DNA of 64,000 bases from NCBI GenBank assembly GCA_913065125.1, contig CAJYAG010000002.1:682001-746000 (forward strand), read 5' to 3'. Source of the DNA: an uncultured Flavobacteriaceae bacterium (lineage in GTDB: Bacteria; Bacteroidota; Bacteroidia; Flavobacteriales; Flavobacteriaceae). Below, in pieces: positions 7,869 to 16,722 of the stretch; positions within the stretch are counted from its first letter, which is position 1; the number at the start of each line of letters is the position of its first letter. The notes below the pieces were generated by a model. That model made no database searches and was not told the origin of the DNA. It was given only the letters and a program-made list of their open reading frames with translations. The position numbers and the translations under genes were made by a program.

Positions 7869-9134
7869 ATGAACGTACAAACAATAACATATTATCCGAA
7901 ATTAGAAGATATAAAGAGTGCTGTAACTACATTAAAAGAGGTAGTTACGGTAACTCCTTTGTCTCAAAACATCAATTATTCTAGAAAATTTGATGCAAAT
8001 ATTCTATTGAAAAGAGAAGATTTACAGCAAGTACGTTCGTATAAAATTCGTGGAGCATACAATAAAATTAGTTCTTTATCAGCAAAAGAATTGGAAAACG
8101 GAATTGTATGTGCCAGTGCTGGTAACCACGCGCAAGGTGTTGCATTTGCGTGTCATAAATTAAAAATCCACGGAACTATTTTTATGCCAACTCCAACGCC
8201 AAAACAAAAACTAGAACAAGTAGCCATGTTTGGAGGAAAATATGTAACTGTAAAATTAGTTGGAGATACTTTTGATGACGCCCAAAAAGAAGCAGCATTG
8301 GCGTGTGAAATTCAAGGAAAAACATTTGTACATCCGTTTAATGATCCAAAAATTATTGAAGGTCAAGCAACTGTTGGATTAGAAATTCTTGAACAGACAA
8401 ATGCATCAATAGATTATGTTTTTGTTCCAATTGGTGGTGGAGGTTTAGCTGCTGGTCTGTCAACAGTTTTTAAAATGTTATCTCCGAAAACTAAAATTAT
8501 AGGCGTTGAGCCTTTGGGTGCTCCGTCAATGAAAACAGCTTTTGAGAAAAACAAGAATGTGAGTCTAAAATCCATTGATAAATTTGTAGATGGTGCAGCA
8601 GTGCAGCAAGTTGGCGACTTGACTTTTGAAATTTGTAAAGAAAATTTAGAAGCAATGATTACAGTTGATGAAGGAAAAGTGTGTCAAACCATCTTAGATT
8701 TATACAATAAAGATGCGATTGTAGTTGAGCCTGCAGGCGCTTTAACAATTGCTGCGTTAGATATTTTTGCTGATGAAATTAAAGGCAAAAATGTAGTTTG
8801 TGTGATAAGTGGATCTAATAACGACATCACTAGAACGGCAGAAATTAAAGAAAGAGCTTTGTTGTATGAAGGATTAAAACATTATTTCATCATTCGTTTT
8901 CCGCAAAGAGCTGGAGCTTTAAAAGAATTTGTTGCAGATATTTTGGGCCCAGAAGATGATATTACTCATTTTGAATATTCTAAAAAGCACAATCGGGAGA
9001 ATGGACCTGCAATTGTAGGAATAGAAATTAAAGACAAAAACGACCTAAGTCCCTTAATCCAAAGAATGAAAAACAAGAATTTCTATGGAGATTATTTAAA
9101 CGATAAACCCGATTTATTTCAATATTTGATATAA
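7869..9134 (+). CDS. ilvA: Threonine ammonia-lyase (threonine deaminase)
   Basis: IlvA deaminates threonine to 2-oxobutyrate, the isoleucine-specific entry step. This is a PLP fold-type II enzyme of 421 residues; K59 in REDLQQVRSYKIRGAYNK is the PLP lysine, followed by SAGNHAQGVAF and the phosphate loop PIGGGGLAAG. After about residue 325 a single ACT-like regulatory segment (ALLYEGLKHYFIIRFPQRAG) is present, i.e. the shorter form with one regulatory copy, consistent with biosynthetic, isoleucine-sensitive control. It closes the ilv gene set and lies behind two repeat copies, which could modulate its expression relative to ilvC. Confidence 0.94.
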   Translation: MNVQTITYYPKLEDIKSAVTTLKEVVTVTPLSQNINYSRKFDANILLKREDLQQVRSYKIRGAYNKISSLSAKELENGIVCASAGNHAQGVAFACHKLKIHGTIFMPTPTPKQKLEQVAMFGGKYVTVKLVGDTFDDAQKEAALACEIQGKTFVHPFNDPKIIEGQATVGLEILEQTNASIDYVFVPIGGGGLAAGLSTVFKMLSPKTKIIGVEPLGAPSMKTAFEKNKNVSLKSIDKFVDGAAVQQVGDLTFEICKENLEAMITVDEGKVCQTILDLYNKDAIVVEPAGALTIAALDIFADEIKGKNVVCVISGSNNDITRTAEIKERALLYEGLKHYFIIRFPQRAGALKEFVADILGPEDDITHFEYSKKHNRENGPAIVGIEIKDKNDLSPLIQRMKNKNFYGDYLNDKPDLFQYLI

Positions 9135-9162
9135 CTTGCATAAAATTTAAGCAATTATTTCA

Positions 9163-10758
9163 TTGAAAAACATATTTACAAATAGTACCATTCCAAAGAA
9201 ACACAGCATTCAAGAGCCATACAATCAAAACACCTATTTGGTAAATGGCGAATTAAAAGAATGGAAAGGAGCAACAACATCGGTTTTTTCCCCAATTTAT
9301 CAAGAAAATAAAGATGGAAAATTACAACCAACTTTATTAGGAACAATTCCAAATCTTCAAGAAAAAGAAGCATTAGAGTCTTTAGAATCTGCTTGTGATG
9401 CGTATGATAAAGGAAGAGGAGAATGGCCAACAATGAAAGTTGAAGAGCGCATTTCTTGTGTTGAAAATTTCACCAAAATGATGCTAGAAACCAGAGATGA
9501 AGTTGTGAATTGGTTAATGTGGGAAATTGGAAAACCGTATGACGAATCGTGTAACGAATTTGATAGAACCGTAGAATATATTGAAGATACCATTACCACT
9601 TTAAGAGAAATGGATCAAAAACATTCGGAGATTAAAAATCATAGTGGAATTTTAGCGCAAGTTCGTCGTGCTCCACTTGGCGTTGTATTGTGTTTAAGTC
9701 CGTATAATTATCCGTTAAACGAAACTTTTTGTTTGTTGATTCCGGCGTTGATTATGGGAAATACCACCATTTATAAACCGGCAAAACACGGAATTTTATT
9801 ATTATCTCCATTATTAAAAGCGTTTCAAACTTGTTTCCCAAAAGGGGTTGTAAACATCATTTACGGAAGCGGAAGAACCTTGGCAACTCCGATTTTAAAA
9901 TCAGGAAAAATAGATGTTTTGGCCTTGATAGGAAATAGTAAATCGGCAAATATTTTACAAGAATACCATCCAAAGAAAAACAGATTGCGTTTGGTGTTGG
10001 GATTAGAAGCTAAAAATCCTGGAATTATTTTACCAGATTGCGATTTAGATTTGGCTGTAAAAGAATGTGTTTTAGGTTCGTTGGCTTTTAATGGACAACG
10101 TTGTACGGCTTTAAAAATATTGTTTGTACACGAAGATATTGTGGCAGCATTCAATCAGAAGTTTGTAGAAGAAGTACAAAAATTAACTTGTGGTTTGCCT
10201 TGGGAAGAAAAGGTAAATATTACGCCTTTACCTGAGCCAAATAAACCAGCATACATTCAAGAACTAATTAAAGACGCACAATCAAAAGGCGCAAAAATTC
10301 TGAATAAAAATGGTGGAGAAACCACCTTAAGTTTTGTGAATCCAGCAATTTTATATCCAGTAGATGAAACAATGAATGTGTATCATGAAGAACAGTTTGG
10401 ACCGGTGGTTCCGATTTTATCTTTTAAAAACATTCAAGAACCTTTAGACTATGTTTCAAACTCTAATTACGGGCAACAAGTAAGTTTGTTTAGCAACAAT
10501 CCTAATTCTTTAGCACCTTTAATAGATTCGTTGGTCAACCAAGTTTGTAGAGTAAATATCAATACTAAATGTCAACGCGGGCCAGATGTGTTGCCTTTTG
10601 TAGGGCGAAAAGATTCTGCCGTAAGTACTTTAAGTGTCTATGATGCATTGCGAACTTTTTCAATTAGAACTTTGGTTGCTTTTAGAGATACTGAAGCAAA
10701 TGACACAATTTTGTCTGATTTACTAAAGAGTAAAAAATCTAATTTTATTAGTCATTAA
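9163..10758 (+). CDS. gapN: NADP-dependent glyceraldehyde-3-phosphate dehydrogenase, GapN type
   Basis: This is an aldehyde dehydrogenase superfamily protein of 531 residues from a TTG start; the reading frame has a stop at 9148-9150 and no earlier ATG, so TTG is the best choice. The catalytic set is N182 ([10 protein letters not shown]), E282 (GLEAKNPG) and C314 ([10 protein letters not shown]). The sequence around [17 protein letters not shown] and the TVPEFYPT-like C-terminal part resemble non-phosphorylating GapN, which oxidises glyceraldehyde-3-phosphate directly to 3-phosphoglycerate and yields NADPH. That substrate is a family-based inference; another aldehyde cannot be excluded. It lies 28 bases after ilvA and may be cotranscribed. 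Confidence 0.8.
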   Translation: MKNIFTNSTIPKKHSIQEPYNQNTYLVNGELKEWKGATTSVFSPIYQENKDGKLQPTLLGTIPNLQEKEALESLESACDAYDKGRGEWPTMKVEERISCVENFTKMMLETRDEVVNWLMWEIGKPYDESCNEFDRTVEYIEDTITTLREMDQKHSEIKNHSGILAQVRRAPLGVVLCLSPYNYPLNETFCLLIPALIMGNTTIYKPAKHGILLLSPLLKAFQTCFPKGVVNIIYGSGRTLATPILKSGKIDVLALIGNSKSANILQEYHPKKNRLRLVLGLEAKNPGIILPDCDLDLAVKECVLGSLAFNGQRCTALKILFVHEDIVAAFNQKFVEEVQKLTCGLPWEEKVNITPLPEPNKPAYIQELIKDAQSKGAKILNKNGGETTLSFVNPAILYPVDETMNVYHEEQFGPVVPILSFKNIQEPLDYVSNSNYGQQVSLFSNNPNSLAPLIDSLVNQVCRVNINTKCQRGPDVLPFVGRKDSAVSTLSVYDALRTFSIRTLVAFRDTEANDTILSDLLKSKKSNFISH

Positions 10759-10764
10759 TATTTT

Positions 10765-10798
10765 TTTGTTTTTTAATAAATAATTTATTGTAGTTTTG
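10765..10798 (+). promoter_or_regulatory. Candidate promoter of the arginine operon
   Basis: TTTG at 10765-10768 and a full-match -7 box TAGTTTTG at 10791-10798 are 22 bases apart. The start of transcription would fall at about 10804, at or next to the leader ATG (10803), repeating the near-leaderless layout of the ilv leader. Confidence 0.6.
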
Positions 10799-10802
10799 CA
10801 GC

Positions 10803-10874
10803 ATGATTTCAAATAAAAATAAAATACGTTTTACTGCTTTTAGTAGTTTTATCCGCTTACAGCGCCGCTGTTAA
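10803..10874 (+). CDS. Candidate leader peptide of the arginine operon
   Basis: This is a 23-codon ORF placed immediately after a good promoter and 232 bases before the first structural gene. It contains four arginine codons (CGT, then CGC, CGC, CGC), three of them in the last six residues of the tail FIRLQRRC, followed by TAA. The CAGCGCCGCTG in this tail is also a small palindrome. By analogy with other biosynthetic leaders, stalling at the arginine codons could control downstream RNA folding; the terminal cysteine leaves sulfur control as an alternative. I find no mutually exclusive terminator/antiterminator pair as clear as in ilv. Confidence 0.55.
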   Translation: MISNKNKIRFTAFSSFIRLQRRC

Positions 10875-11106
10875 GTAACATAGAACTAAGCAATCTCTTT
10901 TATTCGTATATTTTATTTTTTTTCATTGTACACATTTATTTTCATATTAATTCTTTCTTTAGTTATTGTTTCCAATAACAGGAATTTTACGCGTATTACT
11001 TTTCTACGTCGCCCTTTGGGCGCATAATTTTTAGAACTTAGGTGTGTCCAGTTCTCTTCTCACAACATCATTTTAAACTAGAGTATCAATTTTAAAATCA
11101 ATTTCA
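10875..11106 (+). promoter_or_regulatory. Long 5' leader of the arginine operon with three hairpins
   Basis: The 232 bases hold GTTATTG-TTTC-CAATAAC (10962-10979); a GC-rich hairpin TACGTCGCCC-TTT-GGGCGCATA (11005-11026) followed by ATTTTT, the best terminator candidate; and AGAACT (11033-11038) with AGTTCT (11050-11055). GGCGC (11019-11023) could instead pair with GCGCC (10862-10866) inside the leader ORF, a weak 5-bp alternative. No further gene is seen. Confidence 0.45.
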
Positions 11107-11724
11107 ATGAAAGTTGTTATTGCCAATCAATTGCATATTAAATATGCAGAAATTATTTGTCAAACTATTGACGAAGCAGCACAGGTTCGAGGTACTGGAA
11201 TAGCAAAACGAAAACCAGCATATATTACAACCAAAATAGAAAATGGCAATGCTGTAATAGCACTAGACGGTGAGGTGTTTGCTGGTTTTTGCTATATCGA
11301 AGCGTGGAGTCATGGAAAATTTGTTGCTAACTCAGGATTAATTGTACATCCAGATTACAGAGGAATTGGTCTTGCAAAAAAAATTAAAGCAACAATTTTT
11401 GAACACTCAAGAGCAAAGTTTCCGAATGCAAAAGTATTTTCAATTACTACAGGTTTGGCAGTGATGAAACTGAACAGCGAGTTAGGATATAAGCCTGTAA
11501 CATTTTCAGAACTCACAGAAGATCAATCTTTTTGGAACGGTTGTCAAACGTGTAAGAATTATGATGTTTTACAACGCACAGAGCAAAAAATGTGTTTGTG
11601 TACAGGTATGCTATACGATCCAATATCAAATGATAAAAAAAATAAAACCAAGGTAAAAGAAAAAGTTTTCCAAAGATTAAAAAGAATCAAAGAAAATATG
11701 TTTCTAAAAAAAGACAAAAAATGA
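11107..11724 (+). CDS. GNAT-family N-acyltransferase, probable glutamate N-acyltransferase of the arginine pathway
   Basis: The 205 residues contain a GNAT core with the acyl-CoA pyrophosphate loop HPDYRGIGLAKKIK (81-94). As the first gene of the arginine operon, which has no argJ, it is the natural candidate for acylating glutamate (N-acetyl- or N-succinylglutamate synthase); this is inferred from context. The C-terminal part is unusual: C146-x2-C149 and C163-x-C165 (NGCQTCKNYD ... KMCLCTG) form a possible four-cysteine metal or redox site, followed by a Lys-rich tail. Its stop overlaps the argG start by 4 bases, indicating coupled translation. Confidence 0.78.
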   Translation: MKVVIANQLHIKYAEIICQTIDEAAQVRGTGIAKRKPAYITTKIENGNAVIALDGEVFAGFCYIEAWSHGKFVANSGLIVHPDYRGIGLAKKIKATIFEHSRAKFPNAKVFSITTGLAVMKLNSELGYKPVTFSELTEDQSFWNGCQTCKNYDVLQRTEQKMCLCTGMLYDPISNDKKNKTKVKEKVFQRLKRIKENMFLKKDKK

Positions 11725-12905
11725 AAAAATTAGTAATCGCTTATAGTGGAGGATTAGACACCTCTTATTGCGCAGTAAGTTTATCAAAAGCAGGATTTGA
11801 AGTTCATGCAGTAAGTGTGAATACGGGTGGGTTTTCTACAAAAGAAATTCAGATTATAGAAAGCAATGCATATAAAATGGGTGTTGCAACCTATAAAAAT
11901 ATTGAGGCAAAAAGCACATTCTATCAAAAAGTAGTAAAATATTTAATTTTTGGTAATGTGTTAAAAAACAATACGTATCCTTTATCTGTTAGTGCAGAAA
12001 GAATCATTCAAGCAATAGAAATTGCAAATTATGCTAAAAGTATCGATGCAAAATATATTGCTCATGGAAGTACAGGAGCTGGAAATGATCAAGTTCGTTT
12101 TGATATGATTTTTCAAACAATAGTACCAGAAATCGAAATTATTACACCCATTAGAGATCAGCAATTATCAAGACAGGATGAAATCGAATACTTGAAAGAA
12201 AACGGTATTGACATGTCTTGGGAAAAGGCAAAATACTCTGTAAATAAAGGATTGTGGGGAACAAGTGTTGGAGGTGAAGAAACCTTAACTTCAGAAAAAT
12301 CATTGCCAGAAAATGCCTATCCATCACAAGTAGAAGAAACAGGAGAAGAAAAAGTGAAACTCACATTTGTAACAGGAGAATTACTTGCTATAAATGATGA
12401 AAAAACAAATCAAGTTGAAGCCATTGAAACTTTAAATAGAAGGGCTTCTGCATTCGGAATTGGTAGAGATATTCACGTTGGCGATACCATTGTTGGAATC
12501 AAAGGAAGAGTTGGTTTTGAAGCAGCAGCGGCATTAATAACTATTAAAGCCCACCATTTATTAGAGAAGCACACATTAACAAAATGGCAATTGCAGCACA
12601 AAGAATATTTGTCAAGTTTTTACGGAATGCATTTGCATGAAGGTCAGTATCTAGATCCTGTAATGAGAAATATTGAAGCCTTTTTAGAAAGTAGTCAAGA
12701 AAAAGTTTCAGGAGATGTTTTTGTAACATTAAAACCGTATCACTTTATGTTAGATGGAATTTCTTCAAAGCATGATTTAATGAATGCAAAATTTGGTACT
12801 TATGGAGAAGAGAATAAAGGTTGGACGGCCGATGAGGCAAAAGGGTTTATAAAAATTGTAGCCAATCAAAACAAAATTTATCAACAGGTAAATAACGAAT
12901 TATGA
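11721..12905 (+). CDS. argG: Argininosuccinate synthase
   Basis: ArgG joins citrulline and aspartate with ATP to argininosuccinate. It has 394 residues, the normal length. The N-terminal ATP pyrophosphatase loop reads LVIAYSGGLDTSYCA (residues 4-18), and the substrate loop HGSTGAGNDQVRFD is present. It overlaps both the preceding acyltransferase (4 bases) and argC (4 bases), so it lies inside a tightly coupled polycistron. Its early position, before the genes that make citrulline, is seen in other Bacteroidetes arg operons (recalled). Confidence 0.96.
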   Translation: MKKLVIAYSGGLDTSYCAVSLSKAGFEVHAVSVNTGGFSTKEIQIIESNAYKMGVATYKNIEAKSTFYQKVVKYLIFGNVLKNNTYPLSVSAERIIQAIEIANYAKSIDAKYIAHGSTGAGNDQVRFDMIFQTIVPEIEIITPIRDQQLSRQDEIEYLKENGIDMSWEKAKYSVNKGLWGTSVGGEETLTSEKSLPENAYPSQVEETGEEKVKLTFVTGELLAINDEKTNQVEAIETLNRRASAFGIGRDIHVGDTIVGIKGRVGFEAAAALITIKAHHLLEKHTLTKWQLQHKEYLSSFYGMHLHEGQYLDPVMRNIEAFLESSQEKVSGDVFVTLKPYHFMLDGISSKHDLMNAKFGTYGEENKGWTADEAKGFIKIVANQNKIYQQVNNEL

Positions 12906-13873
12906 AAAAAGTAGGAATTATTGGGGGTGCAGGATATACGGCTGGAGAATTGATAAGAATTATACTACAGCATCCAAAAGTAGCTTTAGATTTTGTATAT
13001 AGTACATCAAATGCAGGCAATAAAATTAGTAGCATTCATCAAGACTTGGTTGGCGACACAGACATGTGTTTTTCCAACACAATTAATCCGTTTATTGACG
13101 TGTTATTTTTATGTTTAGGTCATGGAAACTCTAAAGTTTTTCTAGAAGAAAATAACTTTTCTGAACAGACTAGAATTATAGATTTAAGCAATGATTTTAG
13201 AATGTCACAAGAGGCAGTTTTTAAGAACATACCTTTTGTATACGGATTGCCAGAAATGCAAAAAGAAGCCATTAAGAAAGCAAAGTATATCGCAAATCCT
13301 GGGTGTTTTGCAACAGCAATTCAATTAGCATTATTGCCATTAGCGTTAAAAAAGTTACTGCAAAATGAAGTGCATATAAATGCTGTTACTGGTGCAACAG
13401 GGGCAGGAACTTCATTGTCTGAAACCACACATTTTACTTGGCGAGACAATAATTTTTCACACTACAAGGCATTTACACATCAACATTTGGGAGAAATAAA
13501 TCAAACACTTCATCAACTTGAAAATAACGCAGCGGTTTATTTTATTTCGAATAGAGGGAATTTTTCAAGAGGAATTTTTGCAACCATGTATACCCAGTTT
13601 GAAGGTAGTTTAGAAGAAGCAAAAACGCTCTATAAAAAGTATTTTGAAACCGCCAAATTTACCGTTGTTTCTGATGATGAAATTCATTTAAAACAAGTTG
13701 TAAATACAAATAAATGTCTGTTACATCTACATAAACATAACAACCAATTATTGATTACAAGTTGTATTGATAATTTACTAAAAGGTGCATCTGGACAAGC
13801 AGTTCAGAATATGAACTTGATGTTTGGATTTGAAGAAACGGATGGATTGAACTTAAAAGCTAACTTTTTTTAA
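12902..13873 (+). CDS. argC: N-acyl-gamma-glutamyl-phosphate reductase
   Basis: ArgC reduces N-acylglutamyl phosphate to the semialdehyde with NADPH. The 323-residue protein opens with the dinucleotide motif VGIIGGAGYTAGELIR and carries the catalytic cysteine C135 in IANPGCFATA, plus the HQHLGEINQ region of the active site. If the pathway uses succinylated intermediates (see argF' at 15008), the substrate would be N-succinylglutamyl phosphate; the sequence alone does not decide this. It overlaps argG by 4 bases and is 10 bases before argD. Confidence 0.94.
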   Translation: MKKVGIIGGAGYTAGELIRIILQHPKVALDFVYSTSNAGNKISSIHQDLVGDTDMCFSNTINPFIDVLFLCLGHGNSKVFLEENNFSEQTRIIDLSNDFRMSQEAVFKNIPFVYGLPEMQKEAIKKAKYIANPGCFATAIQLALLPLALKKLLQNEVHINAVTGATGAGTSLSETTHFTWRDNNFSHYKAFTHQHLGEINQTLHQLENNAAVYFISNRGNFSRGIFATMYTQFEGSLEEAKTLYKKYFETAKFTVVSDDEIHLKQVVNTNKCLLHLHKHNNQLLITSCIDNLLKGASGQAVQNMNLMFGFEETDGLNLKANFF

Positions 13874-13883
13874 CGGTACAATT

Positions 13884-15008
13884 ATGAATTTATTTAATGT
13901 TTATCCATTATTTGATATCACTCCAGTATGTGCCAAAGACGTTTTTGTATATGATGAAAACGAAACTGAATATTTAGATTTATATGGCGGACATGCTGTG
14001 ATTTCTATCGGACATTCGCATCCAAAATATGTAAAAAACATTAGCGAGCAAGTAAGCAAATTAGGGTTTTATAGCAATTCGATTCAAAATCCGCTACAAA
14101 CCGAATTGGCTGAGAAATTAGGTGAAATTTCTAGTTGTGAAATGTATGAATTGTTTTTGTGCAATTCGGGAGCAGAAGCCAATGAAAATGCCTTAAAGCT
14201 AGCTTCATTTCATACCAATAAAAAGAAGGTTGTTGCTTTTCAAAATTCTTTTCATGGTAGAACCTCAGCAGCAGTTGCAGTAACTGACAATGCAAAAATT
14301 GTTGCACCAATAAATGCCCAACATGACATTGAATTTTTTGAGTTAGGCGATTTGCTTTTGGTTGAAAAAGCCTTAAAAAAAGGAGATGTTTGTGCTGTGA
14401 TTATTGAGTGTATTCAAGGAGTTGGCGGACTAGATGAAAGTACTACCGAATTTTATAAAGGACTGGAAATACTATGTAAAAAACACAATGCATTATTTAT
14501 TGTAGATGAAGTGCAATCTGGTTTTGGAAGAACAGGCGATTTTTTTGCTTTTCAAAAACATGGTATTACTCCAGATATTATTTCTATGGCAAAAGGAATG
14601 GGAAATGGGTTTCCGGTTGGCGGAATTTTAATTCACCCATCAATTAAGGCTTCTTACGGTTTGTTAGGAACAACCTTTGGCGGAAATCATTTGGCTTGTA
14701 TAGCTTCATTATCCGTTATAGAAGCAATTAAAAAGGAGAATTTACTACAGAATGTAACAGAAATTTCTGATTATTTTATAGAGAAATCAACATCAATTTC
14801 GCAGATAAAAAAAGTAAAAGGTAGAGGTTTAATGTTAGGATTGGAGTTTGATTTTTCGATAGCAGAATTGAGAAACAACTTAATTTTTACTCACCATATT
14901 TTTACAGGAAGTTCCAACAATCCAAATTTATTAAGAATTCTTCCTCCATTAACAATTAAAAAAAAGCACATCGATGTGTTTTTTGATGCTTTAAAAACTG
15001 AATTATAA
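13884..15008 (+). CDS. argD: N-acylornithine aminotransferase
   Basis: This class III PLP aminotransferase has 374 residues. It converts N-acylglutamate semialdehyde to N-acylornithine with glutamate. Visible are the LFLCNSGAEANENALKLA loop, FHGRT, the PLP-ring aspartate in FIVDEVQSGFGRTG (D208) and the Schiff-base lysine K237 in SMAKGMGNGFPVGG. The last base of its stop is shared with the start of the next gene. ArgD enzymes often accept both acetyl- and succinyl-substrates, so it fits either version of the pathway. Confidence 0.94.
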   Translation: MNLFNVYPLFDITPVCAKDVFVYDENETEYLDLYGGHAVISIGHSHPKYVKNISEQVSKLGFYSNSIQNPLQTELAEKLGEISSCEMYELFLCNSGAEANENALKLASFHTNKKKVVAFQNSFHGRTSAAVAVTDNAKIVAPINAQHDIEFFELGDLLLVEKALKKGDVCAVIIECIQGVGGLDESTTEFYKGLEILCKKHNALFIVDEVQSGFGRTGDFFAFQKHGITPDIISMAKGMGNGFPVGGILIHPSIKASYGLLGTTFGGNHLACIASLSVIEAIKKENLLQNVTEISDYFIEKSTSISQIKKVKGRGLMLGLEFDFSIAELRNNLIFTHHIFTGSSNNPNLLRILPPLTIKKKHIDVFFDALKTEL

Positions 15009-15943
15009 TGAAAAAATATATAGACATAAACGACCTTAAAAATATTCCTGAAACGATCAAAGAAGCAATTCTTATGAAACAGAATCCGTTTCAATTTAAG
15101 AAATTAGGCAAACATAAAACCTTAGTGATGCTCTTTTTTAATTCGAGTTTAAGAACCCGATTAAGTACAGAAAAAGCAGCTAAAAACTTAGGAATGCAAG
15201 TCATGATTTTAAATGTAAACGATGCATGGAACTTAGAATTTCAAGATGGAGCCATTATGAATATGAATTCTTCTGAACATGTAAAAGAGGCAGCACAAGT
15301 GGTTTCTCAATATGCAGATATAATTGCAGTAAGAGCATTTCCAACATTGACTGACAAACAAAAAGATGCATCAGAATTTGTGCTGAATAGCTTTGTAAAA
15401 TACGCTACAGTTCCTGTGATAAATATGGAAAGTGCTACCGCACATCCATTACAAGCGTTAACCGATGCTATTACTATTGAAGAATTAAAAACAAAAAAGA
15501 AACCCAAAGTGGTATTGTCTTGGGCACCGCATCCAAAAGCATTGCCACATGCAGTTGCCAACTCATTTGTAAAAATGATGCAAGAAATCGATGTGGATTT
15601 TTTGATAACCCATCCCAAAGGATACGAGTTAGATCCAGAAATCACAAAACATATTCCAATAAATCACAACCAAGAAGAGGCTTTGAAAAATGCTGATTTT
15701 GTGTATGTAAAAAACTGGAGTAATTATTCTGACTATGGGAAAATTAGCTCTCAAGATCCAAGTTGGATGATGACTAAAGAAAAGTTAGGAGCTGCAAAAT
15801 TTATGCATTGTTTACCGGTAAGAAGAAATGTTGTGGTAGAAGATGAGGTTTTAGACAGCGAACAATCTGTGGTTACTCATCAAGCAAATAACAGAACGTA
15901 CGCAGCACAAATTGTCCTGAAAAACATCTTAGAAAATTTATAG
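15008..15943 (+). CDS. argF': N-acylornithine carbamoyltransferase, probably N-succinylornithine-specific
   Basis: This transcarbamylase of 311 residues carries the carbamoyl-phosphate motif SSLRTR (46-51) and HCLPVRRN, which marks acetyl/succinylornithine transcarbamylases rather than ordinary ornithine ones. It would make N-acylcitrulline from N-acylornithine. In published work the acetyl enzyme of Xanthomonas has Glu92 and the succinyl enzyme of Bacteroides fragilis has Pro90 at one specificity position. By my hand alignment the equivalent here is Ser89 in NMNSSEHVKE, which lacks the glutamate typical of the acetyl type. The preference for succinylornithine is therefore likely but unproven. 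Confidence 0.9.
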   Translation: MKKYIDINDLKNIPETIKEAILMKQNPFQFKKLGKHKTLVMLFFNSSLRTRLSTEKAAKNLGMQVMILNVNDAWNLEFQDGAIMNMNSSEHVKEAAQVVSQYADIIAVRAFPTLTDKQKDASEFVLNSFVKYATVPVINMESATAHPLQALTDAITIEELKTKKKPKVVLSWAPHPKALPHAVANSFVKMMQEIDVDFLITHPKGYELDPEITKHIPINHNQEEALKNADFVYVKNWSNYSDYGKISSQDPSWMMTKEKLGAAKFMHCLPVRRNVVVEDEVLDSEQSVVTHQANNRTYAAQIVLKNILENL

Positions 15944-15945
15944 TT

Positions 15946-16722
15946 ATGGAAACGTTAAAAGTGATAAAAATTGGTGGAAATAGTATTGATGATACAGTTG
16001 CATTACAAGAATTTTTAATGAATTTCTCTACAATAAAAGGACCAAAAATTTTGGTGCATGGTGGCGGAAAATTAGCAACTGAAATCGCTAAAAGAATGAA
16101 TGTGAAGGTTGAAATGATCGATGGAAGAAGAAAAACGAATGCTGAAACTTTAGACATTATTACGATGGTATATGCAGGAAAAATTAATAAAAATATGGTA
16201 GCCGAATTACAAAAAAATAAGTGCAATGCTATAGGGTTTACTGGAGCAGACGGCAATACAATTATTTCTGTAAAAAGATCCGTTAATGCAATAGATTACG
16301 GTTATGTAGGCGACGTAACACATGTAAATGTTGATGTTTTAGAAATACTGCTAGAAAACAACATTACTCCAGTTTTTTGTGCTATTACGCATGATAAAAA
16401 TGGACAGTTGCTTAACACCAACGCAGACACTATTGCATCAGAATTAGCCATTGCTTTTGCAAAGTCCTATCAAACAGAATTGTATTACTGTTTTGAAAAA
16501 AAGGGTGTTTTATTAAATGTAAATGATGATGATTCGGTTGTAGAAAATATCAATTCCAACACCTATAAAGAGCTGTTAGATGCTCAATTAATTTTTGACG
16601 GAATGTTACCAAAATTAAACAACTGTTTTCATGCCTTACACAATCAAGTACACAAGGTTTGTATTGGTAAACCCGAGATGCTTTTTCATAAAAAAACAAA
16701 ATATACAACCATCCAAAGATGA
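15946..16722 (+). CDS. argB: N-acylglutamate kinase
   Basis: ArgB phosphorylates N-acylglutamate. The 258-residue amino-acid-kinase fold has KIGGNSIDD at the N-terminus, ILVHGGGKLATEIAKR (the glycine-rich ATP/substrate loop) and LNTNADTIASELAIAFAK towards the C-terminus. It lacks the N-terminal helix extension found in hexameric, arginine-inhibited NAG kinases, so feedback inhibition by arginine at this step is not expected; control might rest on the leader or on the first enzyme. It is 2 bases after argF' and overlaps the next gene by 4 bases. Confidence 0.92.
   Translation: METLKVIKIGGNSIDDTVALQEFLMNFSTIKGPKILVHGGGKLATEIAKRMNVKVEMIDGRRKTNAETLDIITMVYAGKINKNMVAELQKNKCNAIGFTGADGNTIISVKRSVNAIDYGYVGDVTHVNVDVLEILLENNITPVFCAITHDKNGQLLNTNADTIASELAIAFAKSYQTELYYCFEKKGVLLNVNDDDSVVENINSNTYKELLDAQLIFDGMLPKLNNCFHALHNQVHKVCIGKPEMLFHKKTKYTTIQR

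Noticed and set aside
7869..9134. Possibility of a second catabolic threonine/serine dehydratase instead of ilvA
   Set aside because: The ACT-like C-terminal segment and position in the ilv operon favour biosynthetic ilvA.
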